In this document: one piece after another, positions 8,766 through 17,434 of the stretch
How the letters are laid out: each line of letters starts with the position of its first letter
Position numbering within the stretch: the first letter of the stretch is position 1
Assembly (NCBI RefSeq): GCF_003123685.1
Contig: NZ_QCYJ01000107.1
Span: forward strand, 34,698-98,697
From: Nocardia aurea
Lineage (GTDB): Bacteria > Actinomycetota > Actinomycetes > Mycobacteriales > Mycobacteriaceae
Reading direction: 5' to 3'
DNA: 64,000 bases
Made by a program: the position numbers and the translations under genes
The notes under the pieces: generated by a model
Told to the model about the DNA's origin: nothing
What the model saw: the letters and a program-made list of their open reading frames with translations, nothing else
Database searches by the model: none

Positions 8766-9086
8766 TCAATCCGAGGAGGGGAGTGGCTTTGGCTCTTTGG
8801 GACCGAGATCTCGACCATCGGCCGAGAGTGGGCCGGCTCCCGCTCGGGTGCACAGCAATTCGAGGCCCGATTGGTCATCGACATATCGTTTGCCGAGGAT
8901 GACCCCGAGAGGTGCGGCCGGTGCGCTATCAGGCGTGCCGGACTGGGGCGCGGCAAGTATTTCCATGGTGACGCCCCCGCAGGTGAGTGCCAGCGGAGTT
9001 TTGGGAGCCCTCACTACGACCACCTGCGTTGAACAGCAGGTGCTGATCAGTCGGGCGCCGGGTTTGAGGTTGATCGAGTCGTTCAT
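8766..9086 (-). CDS. Small conserved hypothetical protein
   Basis: A 106-residue soluble protein with a compact N-terminal core (LKPGARLISTCCSTQVVVVR then ALTCGGVTMEIL) rich in beta strands and containing three cysteines (CC and LTCGG), and a middle stretch LGVILGKRYVDDQSGLELLC. I recall similar short proteins beginning KPGARL..C.TEV.VVRAP near CoA-dependent catabolic genes in actinobacteria, but know no function. It is on the same strand as the ferredoxin gene 106 bp upstream and may be co-transcribed with it. The cysteines might bind a metal; I cannot show this. Confidence 0.65.
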   Translation of the reverse strand: MNDSINLKPGARLISTCCSTQVVVVRAPKTPLALTCGGVTMEILAAPQSGTPDSAPAAPLGVILGKRYVDDQSGLELLCTRAGAGPLSADGRDLGPKEPKPLPSSD

Positions 9087-9192
9087 GCGACACCGTCGCC
9101 TTCTCGGGCGCTCAGGGGCACCCGGTGTGGAGGAATTCCGAGTTCAGGCAACGTAATGCCTGCTTCGAGGGGCGTGATCGGTCACCAGTGAG

Positions 9193-9414
9193 CTAGGCGC
9201 GGTTGCGGCGGATTTGCAGCACGCCCTCGGGGCAGCTCTGGGCCGCCACTTCTGCCGAGGTGAGTAGCTCGTCCGGGATCTCGGGCATCGCGGCGACAAC
9301 GAAGCCGTCGCCGTCCAGCGAGAAGATCTCGGGACTCACCTCGGCGCAGATGCCGTACCCACAGCACTTGCTCTGATCGATCTCGAGCAGATTTGCGGCA
9401 TGGACGCGGTCCAT
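9193..9414 (-). CDS. 3Fe-4S-type ferredoxin
   Basis: A 73-residue electron carrier of the kind that feeds cytochrome P450s in actinomycetes. The cluster motif reads CCGYGIC (residues 17-23) and the last ligand is in SCPEGVL; the position that would hold the second Cys of a 4Fe-4S site is Gly/Tyr, so a 3Fe-4S cluster is expected. The acidic patch EIFSLDGDGF is typical. No P450 or ferredoxin reductase adjoins it; the nearest P450 in the window is near 39 kb. An AT-rich island lies just upstream (9431-9470). Confidence 0.9.
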   Translation of the reverse strand: MDRVHAANLLEIDQSKCCGYGICAEVSPEIFSLDGDGFVVAAMPEIPDELLTSAEVAAQSCPEGVLQIRRNRA

Positions 9415-9430
9415 CGGTACCTCCTTCTCC

Positions 9431-9470
9431 TGTACTAGTCGACACTATATTCACTTTCTGTCCTATATGC
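9431..9470. promoter_or_regulatory. AT-rich promoter/operator island
   Basis: Upstream of the ferredoxin gene; contains GTACTAGTCGACACTATATT, related to the AACTAGTCGAATAGTATG block at 61469. GTACTAGT and the ACTAGT core are partly palindromic. Confidence 0.5.
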
Positions 9471-9793
9471 ACGCTACGTGGTTGAGGTCGCACGGCTGCC
9501 ATACCGTGGGTCACACGGCGCGAGAGGGGGATCGCTGTGAGCGGACAAGGGGCCACCGCCGATAGGGGGCGAATCGGTGGTCGTCGTTCGAAGCGAGGTT
9601 TGGCGGCGCAGGCGTCCGGGAGTTGGTTCGGTGTGGGGAAGGGTGGTGGGCCTACGCGCTCGGCTGGCAGGGCGAGCCGGGACATCGGTCGGGCCGAGCG
9701 TCCTCGGGTAGTTACTCCTGGTGTGGCTGAGACAGGCTGGCGCTATATTGCTCAGAATGCCCGCGCTGGCGCGGTACCCGCACAGCAGGGTCG

Positions 9794-10355
9794 ATGAAGA
9801 CCGATAACGACAAGCCGGAGCGCATTCTCGACGGAACTTTGATCGCGCTGGCGCGTCGCGGCGTCCGGAAGAGTGACGTTGGTGAGTAAGCCGTATCTCA
9901 CGCGGCGCGCTGTACGGGTACGTCGGCAGCAAAGAAGAGTTGCTCGGATCGATCGCGGCCAACGTCGAGCAGTCGGCGAAGAACGACCTCGTCCGTGCAA
10001 TCGAGGAACGCCCTGCTCTGGAGGGCAGGGGCGCCGTAGTGTTCGAATCCGTAGCGAACCGGCTTCGAACACATCCGGAGTCCGTCCAAGTGATGGCCAT
10101 GGAGCCGCGCTACGGTATCGGCGTCATTTCGACGGGTCTTGCCTGAATTCGTCTCCTTCGTCGAAGAGTTGCGGCCCAGCCCTCGACGCGACCGATATTG
10201 TCCGCGCGGGTACGTCGAGCATTTCGCAACTCGCGGAATGGGTTCTGCGCGCGACGGTGTCGACCTGTTTCATCCCGGGGGCCGCCGATCAGGGCGGGAT
10301 TCCGCGTGCAATCGACGCACTGCCTTGTCTCAAAGTCCGGGAGATGCGGGGATAG
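9794..10355 (+). pseudogene. Frameshifted TetR regulator gene
   Basis: From ATG 9794 one frame gives KPERILDGTLIALARRGVRK and stops at 9889; the next frame continues ISRGALYGYVGSKEELLGSI and then AANVEQSAKNDLVRAIEE and NRLRTHPESVQVMAMEP to a stop at 10146; a third frame supplies ALDATDIVRAGTSSISQLAE followed by WVLRATVSTCFIPG to 10355. Together they form a normal TetR layout (HTH with ALYGYVGSKEELL, then ligand domain). At least two frameshifts make it non-functional unless the sequence has errors. The stretch before it (9480-9793) holds only a GTG-started 86-residue Gly/Arg-rich frame I do not trust; 10356-10680 shows nothing I can name. Confidence 0.6.
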
Positions 10356-10687
10356 CGACTTTGAAGCGGCTGACTGTAGTCGTGGCTCGTTGCCGCGTCG
10401 ACGATCGACGCCGAGTATGCGCCGTTTTCCGAGTCGGATCGGACAGATTCGCGACCCGGCGAGGCAGAGTTCATCCGGCTGACCGCGGCGGTCGGGTGCC
10501 CGATGGCTCGACCCTCGGTCGGTCAGCACTCGCGGTCGGCGTAAGTGCGACGGTGGCGGGCGGTGCTCCCGCGATCGAAGTGTCACGCGAAGTCGAGTTC
10601 ATGCGTGCTCCGACACTCCAGCTAACCATCTGTTACCGAGCTGCGAGGCCGATCGCCGCCAGCTGTGACAGCCTAGGCAGTGTGGAC

Positions 10688-10710
10688 AGATTTAGTACTA
10701 TATGTCACAC
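10688..10710. promoter_or_regulatory. Short AT-rich block
   Basis: AGATTTAGTACTATATGTCA, about 90 bp before the damaged lipoprotein ORF. Weak member of the AT-rich island set. Confidence 0.3.
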
Positions 10711-10795
10711 TTCGGGCATCATCGCTCGCGCGAGCCCGGAGGCCGTGCACGGTCAACGCGAGTACTTCTTTCGAGAAGGAGAAGTAGTAGAGAGT

Positions 10796-11051
10796 ATGCA
10801 ACAAAAGGCTGGTCGCGCTCGCACTTGCCAGTGTGGTCGAAACATCGGTTGGCTGTAGCTCGTCTTCGGAGTCTGCGGAGGTACGTAGCGACATTGACGA
10901 CGCCGGGCGTGTTTACGATGACGAACGCCATGGGATATCTCGGGATTGCTGCCCGGACGGCACGATCACTCGGGCGAGTCGGGACGGCACGCTGTCGGAG
11001 TTTCAGTGGATCGTCTACGACGCTGCCTCCTATGCGCTGCTGCAGCGCTGA
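10796..11051 (+). pseudogene. Lipoprotein-like ORF, start damaged
   Basis: One frame reads KRLVALALASVVETSVGCSS, a basic n-region, a hydrophobic stretch and a lipobox-like VGC, followed by a mature part with EVRSDIDDAGRVYDDERHGI and TLSEFQWIVYDAASYALLQR to the stop at 11051. The frame has no usable start codon before the signal peptide: a TAG precedes it, while an ATG at 10796 lies in the neighbouring frame, as if one base had been gained or lost. From the in-frame GTG at 10833 only the second half of the signal peptide would be made. I read it as a decayed secreted lipoprotein gene; a sequencing error would also explain it. Confidence 0.45.
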
Positions 11052-11133
11052 TCCGAGGTTGGGCAACGCGCTCGACGGTTCTCGACAAGGAACTGGGGAT
11101 GCGGGCGAGCGCTCCTGAGCAAACTCTTGGCCG

Positions 11134-11165
11134 CATTAATTATATGTTCATGTAATAATTAACCT
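11134..11165. promoter_or_regulatory. AT-rich promoter/operator island
   Basis: Contains GCATTAATTATATGTTC and ATGTAATAATTAACC. It lies 370 bp before the HMG-CoA-lyase-like gene; the 11052-11534 interval contains no gene I can support, only this block and the one at 11495. Confidence 0.4.
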
Positions 11166-11494
11166 CCAGTAATTCTCGCCGGCTCGATGTGGTCGCGAAT
11201 CGTTCCGGAGTGTGTATATGCCCAGTTCGATAGGTTGATATGTCGCGGCTGCTCCCGCTTTCGATGCGGTTCGGGGCATGCGGGGGCAGCTGCCGGCTTG
11301 GTGAATTCTGCCCAATGCGCAGTTGTCGACGGTTGTCGCGCGAGGGGCCGGGCAGGCTGCGGGCTGAGCCTGAACGAAGCCCGTACGGTCCGTATAAGCA
11401 CAGATGGATGCCTATAAACCGTGTTCATCGCGGCTGGGTCGGTCTCCCCTGCGGTCTTCTCGCCGACTGGATGGTTGGCGCGTAACCGGCTCTG

Positions 11495-11528
11495 AGATAA
11501 AGTATTAGCCAGCATAATAATTTTGTGA
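11495..11528. promoter_or_regulatory. AT-rich promoter of the 11535-17434 operon
   Basis: AGTATTAGCCAGCATAATAA then TTTTGTGAAGAGGAATG; TATTAG/CATAAT can serve as a -10 element, and GAAGAGG is a ribosome binding site 6-8 bases before the ATG at 11535. Confidence 0.5.
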
Positions 11529-11534
11529 AGAGGA

Positions 11535-12995
11535 ATGGAGTCGGTCATGACCACATCCAGCGGGCCACATACCCCAGGGGCTCAGGAACGGCGTGCGGCG
11601 AGCCCATCGGAGCCGCGGGCTGCCGTGGCCGGGCATGGTATTCGTGACATCTTCACCGATGCGCAGGTGGCGAAGATGCGATCCAGCCTCGACACCTTCC
11701 GGTCAGGGCCCGGCTACGAACCGGGCAGCTGGAAGGTCAGCGATGCGAACCGCCGGGACGATGTGGTGGGCTCACGCCCGGTGAGTGTGCGTATGCGCGA
11801 CCTGACGCTGCGAGTCACCGAACAGATGAGCGACGTGTCGCTCAGCCACCAGCAACGGCTGCGCCTGTTGGAAGCGCTGGTCCGAGCCGGAGTTTCCTCG
11901 CTGGAGACATCGTCGTTCGGTCGTGGTCATACCGTCGAGGAGATGCGCGAAGAGGTCGAGACCGCCAAAGCGATCAATCCGGATTGCGAGCTGGTCTACA
12001 CCGGGGCTGCCACGGAACGGCACATGCGCATGGCCGCCGAGTCGGGTTATGACGTGGTACGTGTGTTGTCCGGAGTCTTCCTGGGCGATGCGTTGCCCGC
12101 GTACGCGGGCGCTGTATATCACCGGGCATGGCAGGGCCGCGAGTGGGACGGTTTACGTTTCCCCACCAGTCCCGGTGAAGTCACCGCACGGGCTCAGCGG
12201 CTCATCGAGCTCGGCGCGTCCCACGGTGTAAAAGTTGGCGGCAGTGTGCTGTTGCTGTCCTACGCGACCGACGAGGATGTCGCCCAGTACTGTCGGGGTA
12301 TCGCCGAGGCCGGTGCCTACGATGTGCAACTCGGTGACCACGCCTCGGGCACGTCTCCGGAGGCATTCGCTCATTTCGTCCGCATCAGCCGTGAGGCGGG
12401 TGGCGATATCGAGGTAGCCGCCCACACCCACGACATGTTCGGCCTGGCCACGGCTACGGCGGTGGCGGCAGGCCTGGCCGGTGCCACCATCCTGGAGGCC
12501 TCGGTCAATGGATTCACCGAGGGGCCCGCACAGGGCGATCTCGCGCACATCAGCGGCGCCATGGAAATGCTGTACGGCGTCCATACCGGGATCGATCTCG
12601 CACAGCTGACCCCTCTCTCACGGCTGACCGAGAAGCTGATCGGTCAGAGCAGGCCTGGTGACTGGGGCCTGACCGGTACAGCGATCTTCGACTACGGCAA
12701 TGACGGTGACGAGTACGCGCAGGAGCTGAAAGTCGACCCGCTGATCCATATGGGCGTGGCGCCCGAAGCTGTCGGTAACGACCGGCAGCTGCGGATCGGC
12801 TCGACGTCGGGACCGTGGACCATGTGGGACAAGCTGGACGAACTCGGCATCGAGGTCGGCCGCGAGGAGATCCCGCAGGTGCTGGAGGCCTGCAAGCGGG
12901 GCATGGCCGAATTGGGCCGGGGACTCACGGATTCCGAGATCCGCGAGACCGCGTTGCGAGTGCTGGATTCCACGCGCGCGGGCGTCGGCTCATGA
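11535..12995 (+). CDS. HMG-CoA-lyase-like DRE-TIM metallolyase
   Basis: A member of the pyruvate-carboxyltransferase/HMGL superfamily, whose TIM barrels make or break C-C bonds next to CoA-ester or keto groups. The 486 residues include a 75-residue N-terminal extension (an in-frame ATG lies at 11547), then RMRDLTLRVTEQMSDVS where HMG-CoA lyases have RDGLQ, SSLETSSFG, VQLGDHASGTSP and the metal-binding HTHDMFGLATA. The cysteine loop that closes the HMG-CoA lyase active site (GGCPYA) is replaced by VNGFTEGPAQGDLAHI. The fold is clear, the reaction is not: aldol-type lyase is more likely than a synthase given the catabolic operon. First gene of a tightly spaced operon; its stop overlaps the next start (ATGA). 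Confidence 0.8.
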   Translation: MESVMTTSSGPHTPGAQERRAASPSEPRAAVAGHGIRDIFTDAQVAKMRSSLDTFRSGPGYEPGSWKVSDANRRDDVVGSRPVSVRMRDLTLRVTEQMSDVSLSHQQRLRLLEALVRAGVSSLETSSFGRGHTVEEMREEVETAKAINPDCELVYTGAATERHMRMAAESGYDVVRVLSGVFLGDALPAYAGAVYHRAWQGREWDGLRFPTSPGEVTARAQRLIELGASHGVKVGGSVLLLSYATDEDVAQYCRGIAEAGAYDVQLGDHASGTSPEAFAHFVRISREAGGDIEVAAHTHDMFGLATATAVAAGLAGATILEASVNGFTEGPAQGDLAHISGAMEMLYGVHTGIDLAQLTPLSRLTEKLIGQSRPGDWGLTGTAIFDYGNDGDEYAQELKVDPLIHMGVAPEAVGNDRQLRIGSTSGPWTMWDKLDELGIEVGREEIPQVLEACKRGMAELGRGLTDSEIRETALRVLDSTRAGVGS

Positions 12996-14206
12996 ACTCC
13001 TTATCGGAAAAAGCCGACAGTGCGCCGGCCGGCATTCTGAGCGGTATCAGGATCGTCGACTTCAGCCGGATCCTGGCGGGCCCGTTCGCCACTCAGATCC
13101 TCGGGGATCTGGGGGCCGAGGTGATCAAGGTCGAGGCGCCCGGCGGTGACGACAGTCGGGCATACGGTGGAGCCGGTGGGGGAGTGCGCCCGGTGTTCGC
13201 CTCGTACAACCGGAACAAGAAGAGCGTCGTCATAGACCTGAAAAGCGATCAGGGACGCGAGATCGCGCAGCGGCTGGTGCAATCGGCCGATGTGCTGGTG
13301 CACAACTACCGTGTCGGCGTCGCCGAAAAGCTCGGGCTCGGATACGAGGATCTGAAGGCGAACTGCCCTCGGCTGATCTATTGCGCGATCACCGGCTTCG
13401 GCAGTTACGGCCCGCTCCGAAGCAAGGCGGCGGTAGATCTGATTGCACAGGCATACAGCGGACTGCTCAGTTTCACCGGAGAACCGGGCCGAGACCCGGT
13501 ACGAGTCCCGGTGTCGATCAGCGATCTGACCGCTGGTATCTACGCGGCACTGGGAATACTCGGCGGACTGCTGTGGCGCGAACGTGGCGGACAGGGCCAG
13601 AAGATCGAGACCTCGCTGTTGGAAAGCCTGCTCAGCCTCATCAGCGTGAATCTCACCCAGGCGATGTTGACCGGTGTGCCGCCGCAGCCGATGGGCACCC
13701 AGAACGGGATGGGCCAGCCCAATCAGGTATTCCGAGCTCAGGACGGCTTGGTCGCGGTGGCCGCTGCGAACGACCGGATGTGGGCCCGATTCTGCGGAGT
13801 CCTCGAGGCAGACGAGCTCGCCGAAGACGAGCGATTCGCGGTTTTGGCCAGCCGATACGCCCATCGAGACGAGCTGGTCGAGGAAATCTCGTTGCGAATG
13901 AAATCTCTGACTGTCGCCGAGTGTGTAGCACGGTGCGACGAGGCCGGAGTCGTATGCGCGCCGGTGCTGAGTCTGGACCAGGTGGCGGTGGACGAACAGG
14001 TGCGAACGTTGGGCGCGATTGTGCGAGTACAGGTCGACGGCAAAGAGATCCCGGTGGTCGCGAGCCCGCTGCATCTGTCCAGTACTGCGCCGGTCGTCTC
14101 AGCCGATCCGCCTGCCCTCGGCGAGCACACAGCCCAGATTCTCGACCTGCTCGGTTACGACCCGACGCAGGTAACAGAATTTCGCGAAGCGGGGGTGATC
14201 GTGTGA
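12992..14206 (+). CDS. CaiB/BaiF-family CoA-transferase
   Basis: A 404-residue type III CoA-transferase that should move CoA between carboxylic acids, activating a substrate without ATP. N-terminal IVDFSRILAGPFATQILGDL and GAEVIKVEAPGGDD are diagnostic; the covalent-intermediate aspartate fits D178 in ISDLTAGIYAALGIL. A long C-terminal domain ends ALGEHTAQILDLLGY. The ATG at 12992 overlaps the stop of the previous gene and its own stop overlaps the next GTG, so translation is probably coupled. Paired with the HMGL-like gene it may act on a dicarboxylic or branched acid; substrate unknown. Confidence 0.92.
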   Translation: MNSLSEKADSAPAGILSGIRIVDFSRILAGPFATQILGDLGAEVIKVEAPGGDDSRAYGGAGGGVRPVFASYNRNKKSVVIDLKSDQGREIAQRLVQSADVLVHNYRVGVAEKLGLGYEDLKANCPRLIYCAITGFGSYGPLRSKAAVDLIAQAYSGLLSFTGEPGRDPVRVPVSISDLTAGIYAALGILGGLLWRERGGQGQKIETSLLESLLSLISVNLTQAMLTGVPPQPMGTQNGMGQPNQVFRAQDGLVAVAAANDRMWARFCGVLEADELAEDERFAVLASRYAHRDELVEEISLRMKSLTVAECVARCDEAGVVCAPVLSLDQVAVDEQVRTLGAIVRVQVDGKEIPVVASPLHLSSTAPVVSADPPALGEHTAQILDLLGYDPTQVTEFREAGVIV

Positions 14207-15429
14207 GCACACCACAGCTTCCGGGTGATATCGAGGCCTTCCGGGCCTCGGCGCGCGCATTCATCGAGACCACACTTCCGGCACTGCCGTCGAAGTCGGA
14301 GATCGACTCCGACGATCGCCCCTCGATATCGCTGTTTACCGAGCGCGCCGCCGAGTTGGCCGCGGTGGGGGCTGCCCGACAGTGGCGCGCTGCCAAATTC
14401 GACGCAGGCTTCGGGTGGCTCTCCGGGCCCGTCGCGTACGGTGGCGCCGGTCTGCCCGAGGAGTACGAGCGTCACTACGCGGCCGTGGAACTGGGTTACG
14501 ACGTGCCGCCTGAGGATTCTTTCGCCACCGGTCTCGAAGGTCTCGGCCAGACGATCCTCCAGCATGGATCCGACCACCTTAAGGAACTGTTGCTGCGAAG
14601 GATCTTCCGCGGAGACCTGATCACCTGTCTGCTGTTCAGCGAACCGGGGGCGGGTTCGGACCTGGCTTCGGTGCGGACCAAAGCTGTCCGCGAGGGCGGC
14701 GGCGACTGGGTCGTCAACGGACAAAAGGTGTGGTCGTCACGGACTCACTACGCCGATCTCGGATTGTTGCTTGCCCGCACCGGCACCGAGGATGAGCGTG
14801 GGCGGGGGATAACCGCCTTCCTCGTCGATATCGACAGCCCGGGGCTGCAGGTGCGGCCGTTGGTGGAGATGACCGGTGACGCGGGCTTCAACGAAATCTT
14901 TCTCGATGGCGTTCGAATCCCTGATGACCGGCGCCTCGGTGATCTCGGCGGCGGTTGGGCCATATACCTGGCGATCATGGCCGCCAGTCGTGACGCACTG
15001 GCACGCAGCCGTCGACGCGGTGGACGCGGCGGGTTGGCAGCGGTCGCCTCGGCAGAGCGTGTCGCGGGGGTGTTGCAGCGGCTCGGCAAGCAGGATGTGC
15101 CGACGCTGCGGCAGGACTGGGCACGGCTGTACATCCATTACAAGGTGAATCAGCTGACCAGCGAGAGGCTCGCCGCCGAATGGTCGGAGCCCAACGCGGC
15201 AGCGGCGGCTCGCGCGATGGGAAAACTCGCGCTGTCGGACGCCATGTCAGCGGCCGCGCAGCTTGTCGCGCAGGCGCTCGGTCCGCGCATTCTGGCCGAC
15301 ACCGGCGAGATCGACTCATTCGATTGGCAGCCGTTCCTCCTGCAGACACCGGCGTTTCATATCGGTGGTGGAACCGACCAGATCATGCGCAACCTCATCG
15401 CAGAGCGGGGCCTGGGGCTTCCGCGGTAG
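14203..15429 (+). CDS. Acyl-CoA dehydrogenase (subunit 1 of a pair)
   Basis: A 408-residue FAD acyl-CoA dehydrogenase starting at the GTG that overlaps the previous stop. Typical blocks: SEPGAGSDLASVRTKAVREG, WVVNGQKVWSS, ITAFLVDIDSPGLQVRPL, NEIFLDGVRIPDDRRLG and the C-terminal GGGTDQIMRNLIAERGLGLP. The next gene encodes another member, and such adjacent non-identical pairs often form alpha2beta2 enzymes in actinobacterial steroid and branched-chain catabolism, so I expect a heteromer. It would insert a double bond alpha-beta to the CoA thioester. Confidence 0.92.
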   Translation: MSTPQLPGDIEAFRASARAFIETTLPALPSKSEIDSDDRPSISLFTERAAELAAVGAARQWRAAKFDAGFGWLSGPVAYGGAGLPEEYERHYAAVELGYDVPPEDSFATGLEGLGQTILQHGSDHLKELLLRRIFRGDLITCLLFSEPGAGSDLASVRTKAVREGGGDWVVNGQKVWSSRTHYADLGLLLARTGTEDERGRGITAFLVDIDSPGLQVRPLVEMTGDAGFNEIFLDGVRIPDDRRLGDLGGGWAIYLAIMAASRDALARSRRRGGRGGLAAVASAERVAGVLQRLGKQDVPTLRQDWARLYIHYKVNQLTSERLAAEWSEPNAAAAARAMGKLALSDAMSAAAQLVAQALGPRILADTGEIDSFDWQPFLLQTPAFHIGGGTDQIMRNLIAERGLGLPR

Positions 15430-15473
15430 CCGCCGGCCGCACTCCGCTCAGCACCAACGAAAGGATATTCGGA

Positions 15474-16709
15474 ATGACGGCAACACTGGATTCCGCTGAT
15501 ACCGACTACACCGACCTCATCGAGGGAATCGCGGCATTCGTCAAACGCAAAGTCGTCCCACTCGAGGAGGCCAACCGCGAACTGTTGGAGAACCCGAGAC
15601 TCACCTTCGACGAGAAGGGGGGCTACAGCGCCCCGGTACTCGACCTCATGCGGCAGGTGCGCGAGGCTTCGGCCGCCGCGGGCTACTACGCGATGTTCGC
15701 CCCCGAGGAACTCGGTGGTGAAGGTCTCGGTGCTCTGGCGCTTTTCTGCGTATGGGAGGGATTGAGTCACCTGGTCGGGCCCGGTCGACTGCTGCCCGAC
15801 CAGGTGATCGGGCACTGGACCAGCGGCCCGAGCTTTCTGCTGGGAGAAGTCCATCCGAGTCTGCGGGACGGAGTCGTCCAAGAGGTGATGAGCGGTGCGG
15901 CGACGGTGTGCTTCGGGATGTCGGAGCCGGACGCGGGATCGGATGCTTGGGCGATGTCGACCCGTGCGGTCCGCGACGGTGACAGCTGGGTACTCAACGG
16001 CACCAAGCAATGGACATCCAATTCCGCTCACGGGAAGTACGCCTTCGTTTGGGCAGTCACCGATGATCAAAAACGACGCGATCGCACCGGCGGTATCACC
16101 CTGTTCCTCGTGCCGACGGATACGCCCGGATTCGCTGTCGACAGTGTTCTGCGACTGTTCGAGCATGTCGGAGGCAACGAGACGATCTTGTCGCTCAGCG
16201 ATGTACGCGTACCCGATACGCACGTCGTGGGCGCCGTCGACCAGGGTTTCGCGTTGGCCTTGCAGGGTGTCTCGAACGGACGCATGTACAACGCGGGCCA
16301 CTGTGTGGGAATGGCCAAATGGGCGCTGGAGGAAGCGAACCGATACACCACTGTGCGGACAGCGTTCGGTAATCCGATCGCCGACTACCAGGGCGTGTCG
16401 TTCCAGTTGGCCGATTGCGCGATAGAGATCTACGCGTCCAAAACGATGTCGGTGGACTGCGCGCGGCGCCTCGATCGCGGAGAAAAGGCGCGCAAGGAGC
16501 TGAACATCGTCAAGGCTTACACCACCGAGGCATGTTTCCGGATATTCGACCGCTGTATGCAGGTCTGCGGGGGCATGGGCTTGACCAACGAGATGCGGTT
16601 CGTCAGCGGTTGGCATTTCGCTCGAATGGTTCGGATTGCGGACGGCACCGGAGAGGTCATGCGGCGCAATATCGCGAACAGTTTGCGAAAGGGAGACCTC
16701 GGATTTTGA
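15474..16709 (+). CDS. Acyl-CoA dehydrogenase (subunit 2 of a pair)
   Basis: A 411-residue acyl-CoA dehydrogenase; the ATG at 15474 has AAAGGA eight bases upstream. It has FGMSEPDAGSDAWAMSTRAV, WVLNGTKQWTSNSAHGKYAF, ITLFLVPTDTPGFAV, GRMYNAGHCVGMAKWALEEA and the C-terminal CGGMGLTNEMRFVSGWHFAR and RIADGTGEVMRRNIA. The arrangement of the C-terminal motif is closer to the short/medium-chain group than to its neighbour. 44 bp separate it from the upstream dehydrogenase and its stop overlaps the following TTG start. Confidence 0.92.
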   Translation: MTATLDSADTDYTDLIEGIAAFVKRKVVPLEEANRELLENPRLTFDEKGGYSAPVLDLMRQVREASAAAGYYAMFAPEELGGEGLGALALFCVWEGLSHLVGPGRLLPDQVIGHWTSGPSFLLGEVHPSLRDGVVQEVMSGAATVCFGMSEPDAGSDAWAMSTRAVRDGDSWVLNGTKQWTSNSAHGKYAFVWAVTDDQKRRDRTGGITLFLVPTDTPGFAVDSVLRLFEHVGGNETILSLSDVRVPDTHVVGAVDQGFALALQGVSNGRMYNAGHCVGMAKWALEEANRYTTVRTAFGNPIADYQGVSFQLADCAIEIYASKTMSVDCARRLDRGEKARKELNIVKAYTTEACFRIFDRCMQVCGGMGLTNEMRFVSGWHFARMVRIADGTGEVMRRNIANSLRKGDLGF

Positions 16710-17434
16710 TCGCGAGAACAACAGCGTCGGCCGCGAAGACCATTCTGGTGGTGGGGGCCGGGCCCGGACTCGGGTACTCGGTCGCCGAACGTTTCGGCAG
16801 GGAGGGCTTCAAGGTCGCGCTGGTCAGTCGTAACGAGGCCAACCTCGACGATTTGGTCATCCGACTGGGTCGGCGTGGCATCGAAGCCGCAGGGTTCACC
16901 GCTGACGTTGTGGACCAGGAGTCGCTGACCGATGCCATCGCTGCCGCCGAGGCGAGGTTCGGCGCTGTTGACGTTCTCGAATACAGTCCGGCACCGGAGA
17001 TCCACAGCGTCGTGGATGCTCTGGCTGTCACACCGACCAACGCGCAGCTGCACATCGCGCGTGCGTTGGTCGGTGCGATCACCGCTGTCCGCGCTGTCCT
17101 ACCCGGGATGATCGAGCGTGCCGACGGTACTTTGTTCTTCACTATCGGAGCGTCGGCGATTCTCCCATTACCGGCGCACGCGAGCGTCGGGCTCGGTATG
17201 AGCGCACTGCGCAATTACGCCCATGTTCTGCATGCTGCTTTACGGGGTACAGGTGTGTATGCCGGTTCACTGATGGTTGCTACGCGAATTGCGAAGGATA
17301 CTCCGGGAGACCCTGATCTGCTCGCTGCGGAGTTCTGGACCATGTACCGCGCGCGTGACAGGTTCGAAATGGTCGTGGGCGACCTTCGGTCGCTCGCGGT
17401 GGCGGTGCAAGAGCGCAACGTCGATCGGCATTGA
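16706..17434 (+). CDS. SDR-fold protein lacking the catalytic Tyr/Lys
   Basis: A 242-residue protein with a good nucleotide-binding start (TILVVGAGPGLGYSVAERFG) and SDR topology, but the NAG motif is replaced by EYSPAP and the region that should hold YxxxK reads ASVGLGMSALRNYAHVLHAA, without the Tyr or the Lys. Either it uses other residues or it is a binding/structural protein. The start is a TTG overlapping the previous stop (TTTTGA). A decayed copy of the same gene lies at 5108-6038, so the family was once duplicated here. Last gene of the 11535-17434 operon. Confidence 0.8.
   Translation: MIARTTASAAKTILVVGAGPGLGYSVAERFGREGFKVALVSRNEANLDDLVIRLGRRGIEAAGFTADVVDQESLTDAIAAAEARFGAVDVLEYSPAPEIHSVVDALAVTPTNAQLHIARALVGAITAVRAVLPGMIERADGTLFFTIGASAILPLPAHASVGLGMSALRNYAHVLHAALRGTGVYAGSLMVATRIAKDTPGDPDLLAAEFWTMYRARDRFEMVVGDLRSLAVAVQERNVDRH

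Noticed and set aside
9537..9797. GTG-started 86-residue Gly/Arg-rich frame before the tetR remnant
   Set aside because: Low-complexity composition typical of high-GC noise, no ribosome binding site, no recognised motif.
11187..11485. Plus-strand frames in the gap before the HMGL-like gene
   Set aside because: Cys/Arg-rich frames overlapping each other without start signals; no protein-like segments.
12815..12991. Upstream extension of the CaiB frame
   Set aside because: Overlaps the HMGL-like gene; the family start is at 12992 with an ATGA overlap.
13001..14074. Minus-strand frame opposite the first CaiB gene
   Set aside because: His/Arg/Gln-rich shadow of a clear CoA-transferase gene.
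15357..16721. Long minus-strand frame opposite the second dehydrogenase of the 11.5-17.4 kb operon
   Set aside because: Antisense shadow of a strongly recognisable acyl-CoA dehydrogenase; composition is not protein-like.
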